DNA from: Methanobacteriota archaeon
GTDB taxonomy: Archaea > Thermoplasmatota > Thermoplasmata > SG8-5 > JACRNV01
Assembly: GCA_016214785.1 (NCBI GenBank)
Contig: JACRNV010000005.1
Location: 1-64,000, forward strand
Direction of reading: 5' to 3'
DNA: 64,000 bases
Below are positions 19,701-28,363 of the stretch, in pieces. Position 1 is the stretch's first letter. Each line of letters starts with the position of its first letter. The translations under genes were made by a program, and so were the position numbers. Below the pieces are notes generated by a model. That model ran no database searches. It saw only the letters and a program-made list of their open reading frames with translations, and was not told where the DNA came from.

Positions 19701-19903
19701 GGAACCTCGTCGGCTTCCCAAGCGACGACTCGGCCTACACCGTTGCCATGCTCAAAGCGGACACCGGGGCGACCATTGTCGAGGGCTGGGTCAACACGCC
19801 ACCGTACTACACGACCGGGCTGGCGGACCCGACGCCCCTGGCAATGGGCAAGGCATACTGGATATACTGCCCGTCCGACACCAGCTGGACCAAGGCTTGG
19901 TAG
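16718..19903 (+). CDS. Large secreted protein with N-terminal thioredoxin-like domain
   Basis: A 1061-residue exported protein. The ATG at 16718 was preferred because GGAGCGGAG precedes it and it starts directly with a signal peptide (MKVNTVLAATVAIMMLVSG). Residues about 50-200 resemble a thioredoxin fold: WEDFTQWNCAPCAAY contains a CxxC pair at residues 65 and 68, followed by a VPQTFIGG segment with the cis-proline region. An Ig/fibronectin-like domain follows (SVSLTSPAPRTG onward), then extracellular beta-sandwich regions, and two C-terminal AGWNLISVPYN / TGWNLVGFPSD repeats. No membrane anchor is seen. It opens a run of exported genes that includes thiol-redox membrane proteins, suggesting a role in disulphide chemistry outside the membrane. 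The exact substrate is unknown. Confidence 0.8.
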   Translation: MKVNTVLAATVAIMMLVSGLGILAIGRDSGNADITPSSQPAPPQTTAFTKVNKVAMWEDFTQWNCAPCAAYNPYLAAATNTYPGGWLTNVAPTFLHVWWPTTDNDPMHNSPYPDTHWYIHNKVSYYGVGWVPQTFIGGIDYPETSNEATIETYFDQVRAGGSNISISSWGYLNTAANTGYVKIHAECVAPQSYSDLRLYCHLWESNITRLGSGTNGETSFDWVLWQVLPTANGTSVSMNNPGDYIDIQYNFTYDAAWVDSNIGASIFFQDIPTKKIEQAKTELFQKPSVSLTSPAPRTGNQILSGTVPVSWSTIDTQSGTNVQISLDYSTNDGSTWTNIVTGLANTPPYNWNTASIGDSPSLKLRVTATDPNTMTNSDSSWEFFSVDNTADERWYLQVQNANLAGHLDLDMKPCERTSFDGFNQTLRGPYTSLLVPAMGDYVVQSFASAYTASSTMDLAGQWNFSMYGKADNCTPQTQGNLFARVYGDNGAAQRLLFETGLAADDVGSYLADHAFNWSFAVPSGTTIDSGEHVMVEILYRSTSGTPTATYNRPARLDKPNYGTVTNNYTRTFISDNQYETIQEVLINPAAYLVSENFTSTTFPPTGWGQSGTATNPAIWSRSVSTAAGGSPPAEAKLTYVNQNNVAGWRLYCGPINTVGMTSLDLKWRSFIDDYAAGYTLRVQTATASAGPWTNSPWSYTGGSGNRGPMLETTTLTANVGSATLYFCFWLTGNCYNIDYWYVDDVTLQQTQSTSALEHKWTIDVFGGEDPYTFSVEANRPASADNDDFTFAYSTDDSTYTDMVTVSATTDTTYTYVLPASLSGTVYIRVRDTIRTNGQTTLSTVNIDQMRIISTDPPKVILIYDSYGDGSYVEPKLGPASSYVPWINITVVAGWNLISVPYNGPTALPGALTDMVNGGAGFVVWDRVQVYSPATPTNLWKQYYTGWGASLNDLSAVDNMMGVWIYVTTVGDGQICLGGAGYSNATSTVTQIKTGWNLVGFPSDDSAYTVAMLKADTGATIVEGWVNTPPYYTTGLADPTPLAMGKAYWIYCPSDTSWTKAW

Positions 19904-19914
19904 AAACTGTAAAA

Positions 19915-19932
19915 GGGGGGCGCAAGCCCTCC
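19915..19932 (+). terminator. GC hairpin with GCAA loop followed by T-rich tract
   Basis: GGGGGGC at 19915-19921 pairs with GCCCTCC at 19926-19932 (one G-T pair) around a GCAA tetraloop. It starts 12 bp after the stop codon of the secreted thioredoxin-like gene and is followed by a T-rich stretch (TTTCTTTATTCATTG), so it is a good terminator candidate. Confidence 0.6.
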
Positions 19933-20015
19933 CCTTCCCAAATTTCTTTATTCATTGTTAATATGATGGAAAGGGAATTAATATCGGATGAGCATAGGCT
20001 TGAGAGGTCGTTAGA

Positions 20016-22610
20016 ATGATTCGAGGGTCCGCATTCGTGCTCGCGGTTGCGATTCTATCAACCAGTTTTATAGTTTTCCTGACGCCCACTGATGCTGGCG
20101 CGCCCATTTCACTAGGTTCTCAAATAGAAGCATATACCTTTCCCAGAAATCCTATCGGTACGGACTTTTATAATCCAACGATACTTGGAGACATGGTCAC
20201 GGTTTTCGCCGATGTCACTGGCCTGCCAGGAACCATTGTCACAGTCGATATAACATACGGGTTCTGCGACCCTCATTACGCTGGAACTGCTTGCTCCATG
20301 CCTGCAATTGCCCCAATGGTCAAGGTCGCAGGTTCGCTCTATTCGTTCCAGCTTCCGGGAGCCATTGCGACGAAATCCAGAGGGGGCGGGGGCGGTGGGC
20401 CTGTTCCCGCACCGGGCGGAACCTACTGGGCGGAGAACAAGGTCGATTACTCGATTGCAGCAACCGACTCACTAAGTAATACGATATCGACCTCCACTAT
20501 TGAATTCTACCCTTACTGGCCGCGCCCTTGGGCCACCGTTTTTTCTAATCTTTCCGCGTCAACGACGTACCCTGGGGCGCAATTTTGGGTGAACGGCAGC
20601 TCGTTCTTCAATGATACGGACCCGTACTACGACCCGGTGCAGGGATTGCCCCTCGACTACGTTTTCCCAGCTGAAACTTGTGACGTTTCGGTCACGCTTA
20701 CCCCAGGGGGGACGACATTCACCGGAAAGACAAGCGGCGATGGTGGATACTCGATAGCTATGACAGCGCCAGCAAGTCCCGGGCAATACACCGTATCAAC
20801 GACCGTGTCTAACTCATCCGACAACAGGAACGTTCCCGGCGCCAATGACACGGCGATCGGCGTCATCGCTCTGCCGCAAATATCCAGCGTCTCCGTTAAC
20901 CTCTCCAAGAGCTCCACATTCCCCTCCGAGCCCATATGGGTGAACGGCACTGCGCGATATGACAACGGCTCCGCGGCCAATCTCTGCGACGTGAATGTCA
21001 CCGTCCTCGGCACCACGATATACAACAACTCAAAGACACTGGGCAACGGGAACTACAGCATGAAATTCACGGCACCTGCGGCCTTCAACACCTACACAGT
21101 CCGGGTGACAGTAAGCAACGCCACGTACCCGCCACCGAAGCAGAACCAGACCGCGCTGCTGGTCAGGCAGCCGAAGATAAACGTCGCAATGGGGGGGCTC
21201 AGCGCCACCACGATGCTGCCGCTCGCGGAGCTGTGGATCAACGGGACGGCCGTCTATGATACTGGGCTGACGGTCCAGAACGGCGTCGTCAACCTCTCCG
21301 TGCCTAGGGCCGCGATAGGCGCGAACGGGACGACCAATGGTACTGGCGAATTCACCATTCACATCGTTGGCCCGGCCGTCCCCGGGAGCTACGCCCTGAA
21401 CGTCTCGGTATGGGGAGCGCTGTACGACAATTCGGGGAACGCCAGCGAAACCATCACGGTCGTGGCGACGCCCTTACCTGATCTGACCGTCTCGTCCAGC
21501 AGCATCACGTTCTTCTCACCGTCCGGGCTCTTCCTCGAAGGGAAGGAGATTTTCATCACGGCCAGGGTAAAGAACGCTGGCATCCTTGCCGCGGCGGACG
21601 TGCCCGTCAGCTTCTCGCTGGCCGGCGGCAGCCATCCCATCGCCTGGGCCAACGTCACCGCCAGCATCGGGAAGACCTCGACCGCGAACGTCAGCTGGAC
21701 CGCGCTGCCAGGGGCTCACACCGTCCAGGTCAGCGTCGACCCGGACAACGTCACTGAGGAATCGGTGGAGACGAACAACAATGCCACAAGAGACCTGTTC
21801 ATCGACAATATCCGCGACATAGCGATAACAGCCAGCGACATCTCTTTTTCCTCCCCGGACAGCGCCTTCGTCAACGGTCGCATCATCACCGTGAGCGCGT
21901 TCGTCAAGAACATCGGCTCTGTCGACCTGAACGGCACCTCCGTCGCCATTGGATTTGCCGGGGACCCTGCCTGGTACATCGCGGATGTCCTGGTGGACGT
22001 CCCCGCGCACGGCAGCGCGGTCGCGCAAGCCACCTGGAAGGCGGGATACGGCAACCACACGTTCATCGTCGTCCTAGACAGGGAGAATGCAGTGAACGAG
22101 ACCGACGAAACGAACAATGCAGCATCCAAGACCCTCTTCATCGACGTCATCCGAGACCTGAGCGTCTCCGCGGGGGACATCATGGTCGTCCCCCGGGACG
22201 GCAGGTTTGCCGCCGGGCGGAAGGTCACGATATTCGCCCTGGTCAGGAACTCGGGCTCGACCGCCCTCGACGGCGTGCAGGTGCTCTTCGCGGTCGATGG
22301 CAACATCGTCGCAGGGGTCGCCCGCGTCACAATCCCAGTTGGAGGGGCGGCCTTCGCGCAGGCGACCTGGACCGCCACGAAGGGGGACCATACCTTTGGC
22401 GTGAGCGTGGACCCTGAGAACGAAATCGCGGAGGTGAACGAGGCCAACAACCAGGCTTCCAGGTCGCTGACGTTCGACGGCTCCTCCGCGGCCGGAGGGG
22501 CCAACGCCCTGCCCCCGGAAGACGCGTTCGCGAATGCCGTCCTCGTCGGCGCCATCGCCATCGCCGCCCTGATTTCCACGCTCCTGGCGCTCGCGGCGAG
22601 CAAGAGGTGA
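20016..22610 (+). CDS. Surface protein with CARDB repeats and C-terminal anchor
   Basis: An 864-residue protein with a signal peptide (MIRGSAFVLAVAILSTSFIVFL) and a C-terminal membrane helix followed by a basic end (VLVGAIAIAALISTLLALAASKR). Between these are Ig-like domains with repeated FPSEPIWVNGTARYDNG-type openings (about residues 170-480). Three CARDB-like repeats follow, with openings at about 488, 600 and 715 (DLTVSSSSITF, DIAITASDISF, DLSVSAGDIMV), each ending in E.NETNN-like motifs (EESVETNNNAT, NETDETNNAAS, AEVNEANNQAS). Many sequons suggest glycosylation. It probably displays binding or adhesion domains on the outer face. It precedes the ferredoxin-thioredoxin fusion by 21 bp and may be cotranscribed with it. 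The ligand is unknown. Confidence 0.82.
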   Translation: MIRGSAFVLAVAILSTSFIVFLTPTDAGAPISLGSQIEAYTFPRNPIGTDFYNPTILGDMVTVFADVTGLPGTIVTVDITYGFCDPHYAGTACSMPAIAPMVKVAGSLYSFQLPGAIATKSRGGGGGGPVPAPGGTYWAENKVDYSIAATDSLSNTISTSTIEFYPYWPRPWATVFSNLSASTTYPGAQFWVNGSSFFNDTDPYYDPVQGLPLDYVFPAETCDVSVTLTPGGTTFTGKTSGDGGYSIAMTAPASPGQYTVSTTVSNSSDNRNVPGANDTAIGVIALPQISSVSVNLSKSSTFPSEPIWVNGTARYDNGSAANLCDVNVTVLGTTIYNNSKTLGNGNYSMKFTAPAAFNTYTVRVTVSNATYPPPKQNQTALLVRQPKINVAMGGLSATTMLPLAELWINGTAVYDTGLTVQNGVVNLSVPRAAIGANGTTNGTGEFTIHIVGPAVPGSYALNVSVWGALYDNSGNASETITVVATPLPDLTVSSSSITFFSPSGLFLEGKEIFITARVKNAGILAAADVPVSFSLAGGSHPIAWANVTASIGKTSTANVSWTALPGAHTVQVSVDPDNVTEESVETNNNATRDLFIDNIRDIAITASDISFSSPDSAFVNGRIITVSAFVKNIGSVDLNGTSVAIGFAGDPAWYIADVLVDVPAHGSAVAQATWKAGYGNHTFIVVLDRENAVNETDETNNAASKTLFIDVIRDLSVSAGDIMVVPRDGRFAAGRKVTIFALVRNSGSTALDGVQVLFAVDGNIVAGVARVTIPVGGAAFAQATWTATKGDHTFGVSVDPENEIAEVNEANNQASRSLTFDGSSAAGGANALPPEDAFANAVLVGAIAIAALISTLLALAASKR

Positions 22611-22631
22611 GGCGGACAGGATGGGGCCAAG

Positions 22632-25424
22632 ATGAGGTTAAGGACGTATCGGAGGACGGCGCAGGTAGCTTTCGTGGCTTTGACCGTCACCGGGCTCTTC
22701 GGCGTGGCCACGACCGGGATAGTCTACCCCTACTTCTTCTGCTACGCCTGCCCCTTCGACGTGGGCACGTGCCCGCTCGGCATACTCGAGCACGCGACGG
22801 TAGACATGCGCCTCATCGGGCTCATGGAGGGGACGATGCTCCTCCTCTACCTTTTCGGCTTCCTGGCGCTCATGGGCGTGCTCTTCGGAAGGGCCTTCTG
22901 CGGGTGGGCCTGCCCGGTCGGCTTCGTCCAGGACGTCTTCGGCAAGACCAAGGCGCACAGGAAGATTGCCGGCGAGATCGCCCCGAACGGGGTGAGTCCG
23001 AGGCTGAAGTACGTCAAGTATGTCGTTCTCATCTTCATACCGATACTCTCCGTTGCCTTCCTGGACCTGGTCTACACGCGCTTCTGCCCCGTCGGCGGGA
23101 TCACCGGCACGCTGCCGGCGCTCCTCTTCTTCCCCGACGACTGGGCGCCCTCGACGTGGTTCGCCGTGAAGGTCGTCTCCATGGCCCTCTTCTTCGCGCT
23201 GATCATAGCTGTGGGCAGGGGGTGGTGCAAGTACCTCTGCCCCCTTGGCGCGTTCCTGTCCCCCTGGAACAAGGTCTCCGGTACCGGCATCACGAGGAAG
23301 GACGAGAAGTGCTCGGACTGCGGCCTCTGCGAGAGGCACTGCCCGATGAACATCAAGGACATCGGCGTCAGGCCCGAGCTGGAATGCATCCAGTGCGGCC
23401 GTTGCGTGGAGGAGTGCAGGAGCAAGTCCCTGAAGTTCGGCCCTCGCTTCAGGCTCTCCGACCTGAGGAGCGTGGGGGTGTGGGCGACCGCCACGGTCAT
23501 CGCGGCGTCGCTGCTTGTCGTCGGCCTGGTCGGCGGCGGCTACGGCAGGACTGACGAGATAAACGCCATCCCGTGCCTTGGATGCCTCGCCCTCGACCCG
23601 AAGGGGGACTCGAGCTTCAGGTTCCTCGGCGACGTGCCGCAGCCCGACTTCATCACGGCCAGCCTCTCGTGCGGGCCGCTCCTCCTGCACTACCGGACCG
23701 ACGTCTGCTCTGCATGCGACGAGATGGAGCCTACCATCAAGGAGCTGGAGGCCAATAACGGAACGGGCATCAAATTCGTCCACATCAACCTCGACCACGC
23801 CACCGATGAGCAGGACAGGTCCTACGACATCTACGACGTGAAAGGGTCGCCGGACACCAGGACCGGTGTGCCTATGCTCGTCCTCCTTACGATAAGCAAG
23901 GAGGACGGCGTGGCGAAGCCGTACTTTGCCACGTTCTACGGCATCCAGCCAAGGGACAAGCTCGCCGGGGCGATAGAGCTGTCTAAGTCCCTCTATGCCC
24001 AGGCCGGCGCGAGCGCCGCGCCCAGCAGCTCCAAGTTTCTCGTCGAGCTCTTCGTCGACCAGCAGTGCACATACTGCCTCTATTCCGAGGACGCGCTGGT
24101 CGAGCTGTCGAACAAGGGGAACGTGCGATTCATGACCTACGTCACCGACGCCCCGGGGGAGTCCGGGGCGTTCGCCAAGTGGAGGGAGGCGTCGTACCAG
24201 GCGTCCCTCAGCGCCGGAGGCGCGCACCCGTGGGCCGTCTTCTCCGGCGGGCTGGACGACCAGCTCGGCGGCACCACAACAGTTAAGAATACTTACTCCT
24301 CGATAATCAACGGCTCGAACTTCCAGCCGCTCAACATATCGGTATCGGGCACAATCTCGGACGCGGGCTCCGCGGCGCGGCTCGAACTCAGCATCGGGAG
24401 CGCCGAGAGCTCGAGCGCTCCCGTCCTGCTCGAAGCGGCTATGGTCGAGAGGACCTCGCGCTGGGACAACGTCCGCGACGAGCCGATACCCAGCGCATTC
24501 CTGGGCATGGCCATGAACGAATCCATCTCGGTGCCGGCCGGCGGCTGGTACAACAGGACGGCCTCCTGGAGCGGCACGGACGCCCTGCCTTACTCGTCGA
24601 TGCGCCTCGGCAACCTGGCAGTCGTTGTGACAGCGTGGCAGGGCGATAGGATAGTCTATTCGGACGTCATCCTCTCCCCGGCCAGCGACGGCATTGAGAT
24701 TGCCTCGAAGGTCGAGCCCACGCCGGTCCTCCCCAACGGCACAGCCTCCATTCAGCTGACCCTGCGGAACTTCAAGAACGCTGCAGTGGACGTCGCACTT
24801 AACCCCACCCCAGTGGCCAACTGGAGCTCTTCCGTCTCCGCGCGGGCCATCTCAATTCCCGCTAACGGCACGGCGACGGTGACATTCGACTTCGCCGGGA
24901 CCAACACCAGCGCCGGCGACAGCGCAACGTTCGAGGTCGCCGCGCGCGGCGTTGGCGACCCGACGCTCTACGCCACGGCGAGCCCGCGCGCGGTGGTCCG
25001 GAACGATGTCCTGCCGCCGATCGTCACGCAGCCCTCCTCCCCGCAAACCGCTCGCGCCGACGAGGGCGTGCGGATAGGCGTCGTGGTCGGCGACAACACC
25101 GCCGTGAGGTCGGTCAAGCTCTCGTACTTCTCTTGCAACGATAACCAGTGCTCGGCTACCTACACGGTGAACATGACGCTCGAGGGGAACGAGTACATAG
25201 CCAACGTCACGCCGCTCGGCCTTGACCACAACATCATGCACTACAAGATAACGGCCGACGACTACGAGGACAACGCTAACGTCACCGACTGGTACGACGT
25301 CGAACTTGAGCCCGTGCTCGTGGAGACAGAGGAAGCGCCCATCACGACCTACGTCATTATCGCGATGTTCTCCGCGGCCATCGTCGTCGCCGCCGGCGTC
25401 ATACTAGCGAATAGAAGGCGCTGA
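22632..25424 (+). CDS. NapH-like ferredoxin membrane protein fused to two thioredoxin-like domains
   Basis: A 930-residue fusion. Residues 1-290 are a NapH/CcoG-like polytopic protein with membrane-embedded cysteine motifs (FCGWACPVG, RFCPVGG, WCKYLCPLG) and two [4Fe-4S] ferredoxin motifs at C227xxCxxCxxxC237 and C252xxCxxCxxxC262. A membrane helix follows, then a CLGC segment. A thioredoxin-like domain carries C359SAC362 and a second carries C479TYC482. Beta-sandwich regions fill about 560-890, and a final membrane helix ends NRRR. The likely role is moving electrons across the membrane from iron-sulphur clusters to extracytoplasmic thiols; this is inference from the domain order. Its 3' end overlaps the convergent CcdA-like gene by 26 bp. 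An ATG with upstream GGGGCC was used. Confidence 0.82.
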   Translation: MRLRTYRRTAQVAFVALTVTGLFGVATTGIVYPYFFCYACPFDVGTCPLGILEHATVDMRLIGLMEGTMLLLYLFGFLALMGVLFGRAFCGWACPVGFVQDVFGKTKAHRKIAGEIAPNGVSPRLKYVKYVVLIFIPILSVAFLDLVYTRFCPVGGITGTLPALLFFPDDWAPSTWFAVKVVSMALFFALIIAVGRGWCKYLCPLGAFLSPWNKVSGTGITRKDEKCSDCGLCERHCPMNIKDIGVRPELECIQCGRCVEECRSKSLKFGPRFRLSDLRSVGVWATATVIAASLLVVGLVGGGYGRTDEINAIPCLGCLALDPKGDSSFRFLGDVPQPDFITASLSCGPLLLHYRTDVCSACDEMEPTIKELEANNGTGIKFVHINLDHATDEQDRSYDIYDVKGSPDTRTGVPMLVLLTISKEDGVAKPYFATFYGIQPRDKLAGAIELSKSLYAQAGASAAPSSSKFLVELFVDQQCTYCLYSEDALVELSNKGNVRFMTYVTDAPGESGAFAKWREASYQASLSAGGAHPWAVFSGGLDDQLGGTTTVKNTYSSIINGSNFQPLNISVSGTISDAGSAARLELSIGSAESSSAPVLLEAAMVERTSRWDNVRDEPIPSAFLGMAMNESISVPAGGWYNRTASWSGTDALPYSSMRLGNLAVVVTAWQGDRIVYSDVILSPASDGIEIASKVEPTPVLPNGTASIQLTLRNFKNAAVDVALNPTPVANWSSSVSARAISIPANGTATVTFDFAGTNTSAGDSATFEVAARGVGDPTLYATASPRAVVRNDVLPPIVTQPSSPQTARADEGVRIGVVVGDNTAVRSVKLSYFSCNDNQCSATYTVNMTLEGNEYIANVTPLGLDHNIMHYKITADDYEDNANVTDWYDVELEPVLVETEEAPITTYVIIAMFSAAIVVAAGVILANRRR

Positions 25425-26160
25425 CGAGGAAGAGCGCCCCGAAGACCATCATTAGGATGGCCGCTGCCTGCTCTATCCGGAGAAGGACGCGCTCGCGCTT
25501 CTCTCTCTCGGCCAGCGCGCTGCCGAGCGAGGCTATTGCGAGCGACGGCGTCGACGCGCCGAGCGAGAAGAGGAAGAAGGCGCCGCCTCCGAGCAGCGCG
25601 GCCACGAGCCAGTCCGCGCCCGAGCCCGCGCCGACCATGCCTATGAGGATGCCCTCGAGGGCGAGCGCCGTCTCGCCGACGCATGCGATGCTCACGATCG
25701 CGCCCCAGAGGACGAGGCCGGACTTTGTCGTCGGTGATGCCATTTTCAGGCGCGATAGGAACGGGTGCTTCGTCTCCGCGCACTCCGCCCCCTTTCCTTC
25801 CTCGATGTCCTCGAACCGCTCCGTGGCTTTCGCGAATGTGTAGAGGCCGTAGCCGAGCATCATCGAGCCCGCTGCTGCATAACCTATCGACCATATCGGC
25901 GCCCACGCGACGACTTGCTGGAGGGCGCCCCTGGCGACATAGCCCGACGCGCCTATAGCGACTCCGAGGGCCGTGAGCGCGAGGATGCGCGGCGCGTTGA
26001 AGGCGAGCGCGACCTTCAGGCCCTTGAGCCACCCGCCCTCGCGCACCAGCGTCGGGAAGATTGAAGGGAGGCATAGCGCCACGCAGACGCTCGCTCCTTT
26101 CCTGAGGCCGTAGCCGAAGCTGTAGAGAAGGAGGACGAGCAGCGCGGCGGTCTCGAGCAT
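25399..26160 (-). CDS. CcdA/DsbD-like transmembrane thiol transporter
   Basis: A 253-residue membrane protein with about six helices. A cysteine pair lies in the first hydrophobic region (ASVCVALCLPSIFP) and another cysteine in the middle helix (VSIACVGETALALEG), the positions where CcdA/DsbD-type proteins carry their redox cysteines. LSLGASTPSL-like glycine/proline helices later in the protein also fit. Such proteins pass electrons from cytoplasmic thioredoxin to extracytoplasmic partners. It converges on the NapH-thioredoxin fusion with overlapping ends, and that fusion has the thioredoxin-like modules that could receive the electrons. Annotation as a distant CcdA member is moderate; a general cation or metal transporter fold is the alternative. 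Confidence 0.65.
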   Translation of the reverse strand: MLETAALLVLLLYSFGYGLRKGASVCVALCLPSIFPTLVREGGWLKGLKVALAFNAPRILALTALGVAIGASGYVARGALQQVVAWAPIWSIGYAAAGSMMLGYGLYTFAKATERFEDIEEGKGAECAETKHPFLSRLKMASPTTKSGLVLWGAIVSIACVGETALALEGILIGMVGAGSGADWLVAALLGGGAFFLFSLGASTPSLAIASLGSALAEREKRERVLLRIEQAAAILMMVFGALFLVSAFYSLV

Positions 26161-26208
26161 CGGGCGGGCTAGCGCGAGCGGATATAATGGCTTTTCGACA
26201 GAAGGGGC

Positions 26209-26754
26209 TCACTCCGGCTTGCAGATTATCTCGTGTATCCTCAGTTCCAGGAACCTGTTCGACGTCGACGGCGTGAGGACCAGCGCCGTGTCCGCGCCCT
26301 CCCCCGTGCCGCCGACCGCCACCATCATCGAGCCGCTCAGCAGGCCCCCGTCCGAGGCTATGATCGCGACCTCGACGCACACCTTCGTCCCCTGGCCGAA
26401 GAGGCGCAGGGTCTCGGCCACTATCTGCGTCGGGTAGACGCCCTTGAACTGGCTGTTGAACGAGCGCTCTATGCCGCTCAGGACGTGCGTGCCCGTGTGG
26501 ACGAATGCGCCCCTGGAAATCAGGTCGCGGTAGACGTCGTTGGGCATCTCGTTCTTCCACGGCTCCGAGAAGCCCGAGTGGCGGGTGACGACGATGACCT
26601 TCCCGCCCTTGAAGGCGTCGAGCGCCGCCCGCGCCACGCGCCCGGTGTTGCTGGCGACCACGAGCTCCTTGATGCCCAGCTCCCTGGCCCTCTGCGCGGC
26701 CAGCTTCACTGCCTCGGCGGTGTTCTGCGGGCCGGGCTTGTCGAATACCTTCAT
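26209..26754 (-). CDS. Stand-alone pyruvate kinase alpha/beta (C-terminal) domain protein
   Basis: A 181-residue protein matching the pyruvate kinase C-terminal alpha/beta domain as a free-standing archaeal family, not the catalytic barrel. Visible elements are the opening NTAEAVKLAAQRARELGIK, the VVASNTGRVARAAL nucleotide-like loop, VIVVTRHSGF and the end LELRIHEIICKPE. In pyruvate kinase this domain holds allosteric sites; the role of free-standing forms is not established. The ATG at 26754 was chosen because domain similarity starts there. It lies 8 bp downstream of glnA in the same direction and is likely cotranscribed, so a metabolic sensing role near glutamine synthesis is possible. Confidence 0.8.
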   Translation of the reverse strand: MKVFDKPGPQNTAEAVKLAAQRARELGIKELVVASNTGRVARAALDAFKGGKVIVVTRHSGFSEPWKNEMPNDVYRDLISRGAFVHTGTHVLSGIERSFNSQFKGVYPTQIVAETLRLFGQGTKVCVEVAIIASDGGLLSGSMMVAVGGTGEGADTALVLTPSTSNRFLELRIHEIICKPE

Positions 26755-26762
26755 ACAGTCCT

Positions 26763-28091
26763 TCACAGGTTTATCATGCGCTCTATTTCCCACGGCGTGA
26801 CCTGCGCCCGGTAGTCGTCCCACTCCTTGTTCTTGACGTACAGGAAGTGCTGGAAGATGTGCTTGCCCAGCACGTCCTGCATGACCTTGCTCTCCTCGAG
26901 GCAGGCGAGCGCGTGCCCCAGGCTGGTAGGGAGCCCCTCGATGCCGAGCTTCTCCCGTTCCTTGTCGGGGATGTGGTAGATGTCCCGCTCGACCGGCTCG
27001 GGGGCCTCGAGCCTGTCCTCGATGCCCTTCAGGCCGGCGCCGAGCATGACGGCGAACTGGAGGTAGGGATTGCCGGCGGAGTCGGGGTTGCGCATCTCGA
27101 GCCTCGTGCTCACGCCACGGCCAGCAGGGACGCGGATGAGCGCGCTTCGGTTCCTGTTCGCCCACGAGATGTAGACAGGGGCTTCATAACCCGGGACAAG
27201 GCGCTTGTACGAGTTCACCCACGAGGCGAGGATGGCGCACATCTCCTTCGAGTACTTCAGCAGCCCGGCCAGGTACTGGTACGCGGTCCTGCTGAGCTCG
27301 AACTTGCCGTCGGGCTTGTGGAAGATATTCTCCCCCTTCTCGTTGAACAGTGACTGGTGGACGTGCATGCCGCTCCCCGCCCGGCCGTACGCTGGCTTGG
27401 GCATGAACGTGGCGTGCAGGTCGTGGTGCCTGGCGGCGGTCTTGATGGCGTCCTTGAGCATGAAGACGCGGTCGGCGGAGTTCATGGCGTCGGAATAATG
27501 CAGGTCTATCTCGTGCTGGCCCGGGGCCACCTCGTGATGGCTCGCCTCGGCGTCGATGCCGACGTTGATGAGGTAGTTGACCACGTCCTTGCGCACGAGC
27601 TCGCCGCTGTCCAGGGGCATCAGGTCGAAGTACCCGCCGCCGTCGTTGGGGATCGTCGTGGGGGCGCAGTCCCTCTCCATCTTGAACAGGAAGAACTCGT
27701 ACTCCGGGCCGGTGTAGAAGCGCATGTCCTGCTCCGCGGCCCTCTTCACGAGCCTCTCGAGCACGAGGCGCGGGTCCCCCTCGAACCTCTTGCCCGTAGA
27801 ATCGTGGATGTTGCAGATGAAGCGCGCGGTCTTGCGCTCGTACGCCTCCCACGGCAAGATGTTGAACGTGTCCAGGACCGGGTGCATGCGCATGTCGCTC
27901 TCCTCGATCGTGGCGTAGCCCACTATCGAAGAGCCGTCGAACACGACCCCCTCCGCGAGCGCGTGCTCGAGCTTCGTCGACGGCACGGAGACCATCTTCG
28001 GGATGCCGAGGATGTCCATGAATGCGAACTGCACGAAGCGGACGTTCTCCTGCTTGACCCTCTTGAGTATCTCCTCCTTTTGATGAAGCAT
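26763..28091 (-). CDS. glnA: Glutamine synthetase type I
   Basis: A 442-residue enzyme that makes glutamine from glutamate, ammonia and ATP. Family motifs are visible: VVFDGSSIVGY in the N-terminal beta-grasp domain, PEYEFFLF with a metal-binding glutamate pair, the ATP-binding stretch MPKPAYGRAGSGMHVHQSL, and RVPAGRGVSTRLEMRNPDSAGNPYL in the active site. The start at 28091 was chosen over an in-frame ATG at 28130 because the TATA-like element at about 28115 lies between them and because GlnA proteins usually start near MLHQKEEIL. It forms a likely two-gene unit with the downstream pyruvate kinase-domain gene. It is the last host-like gene before the AT-rich defence island. Confidence 0.95.
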   Translation of the reverse strand: MLHQKEEILKRVKQENVRFVQFAFMDILGIPKMVSVPSTKLEHALAEGVVFDGSSIVGYATIEESDMRMHPVLDTFNILPWEAYERKTARFICNIHDSTGKRFEGDPRLVLERLVKRAAEQDMRFYTGPEYEFFLFKMERDCAPTTIPNDGGGYFDLMPLDSGELVRKDVVNYLINVGIDAEASHHEVAPGQHEIDLHYSDAMNSADRVFMLKDAIKTAARHHDLHATFMPKPAYGRAGSGMHVHQSLFNEKGENIFHKPDGKFELSRTAYQYLAGLLKYSKEMCAILASWVNSYKRLVPGYEAPVYISWANRNRSALIRVPAGRGVSTRLEMRNPDSAGNPYLQFAVMLGAGLKGIEDRLEAPEPVERDIYHIPDKEREKLGIEGLPTSLGHALACLEESKVMQDVLGKHIFQHFLYVKNKEWDDYRAQVTPWEIERMINL

Positions 28092-28111
28092 GCGCTCTGA
28101 AAATACGGGGA

Positions 28112-28126
28112 GACTAATTAAGCTTC
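28112..28126 (-). promoter_or_regulatory. TATA box of glnA
   Basis: On the minus strand AGCTTAATTAGT lies about 25-30 bp upstream of the ATG at 28091, which fits a leaderless archaeal transcript and decides the start codon. Confidence 0.5.
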
Positions 28127-28130
28127 GCAT

Positions 28131-28363
28131 AACGTCTCGCGGCTATCCGGCTTCACTCCCTTCGGTCGCATCACCCAAATTCCCATTCGGGGAACATCAG
28201 ATAGCTGCGTGTTGGCCTACCTGGGGCGAAACCGAAAGCGCATCTGATAGCATATCAGGAAAATAATGGAACAAATAGACCCCTCAGCTTTGGCATGAAA
28301 ATGGGAGATGGATGGCTCAATTCCAATGCGTAAAGAAAAAAGTTCAAAAATTAACATGATTTG
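28131..28363. other. Island boundary spacer
   Basis: This gap separates the glnA promoter from the end of the restriction-modification operon. The base composition shifts from GC-rich to AT-rich along it. I see no convincing gene, tRNA or att-like repeat; it contains only short A-rich runs. Confidence 0.4.

Noticed and set aside
22638-24227. A 529-residue minus-strand frame opposite the NapH-thioredoxin fusion
   Set aside because: Composition is typical of a shadow (rich in Arg, Glu, Ala, Gly) and the plus-strand protein is clearly real.
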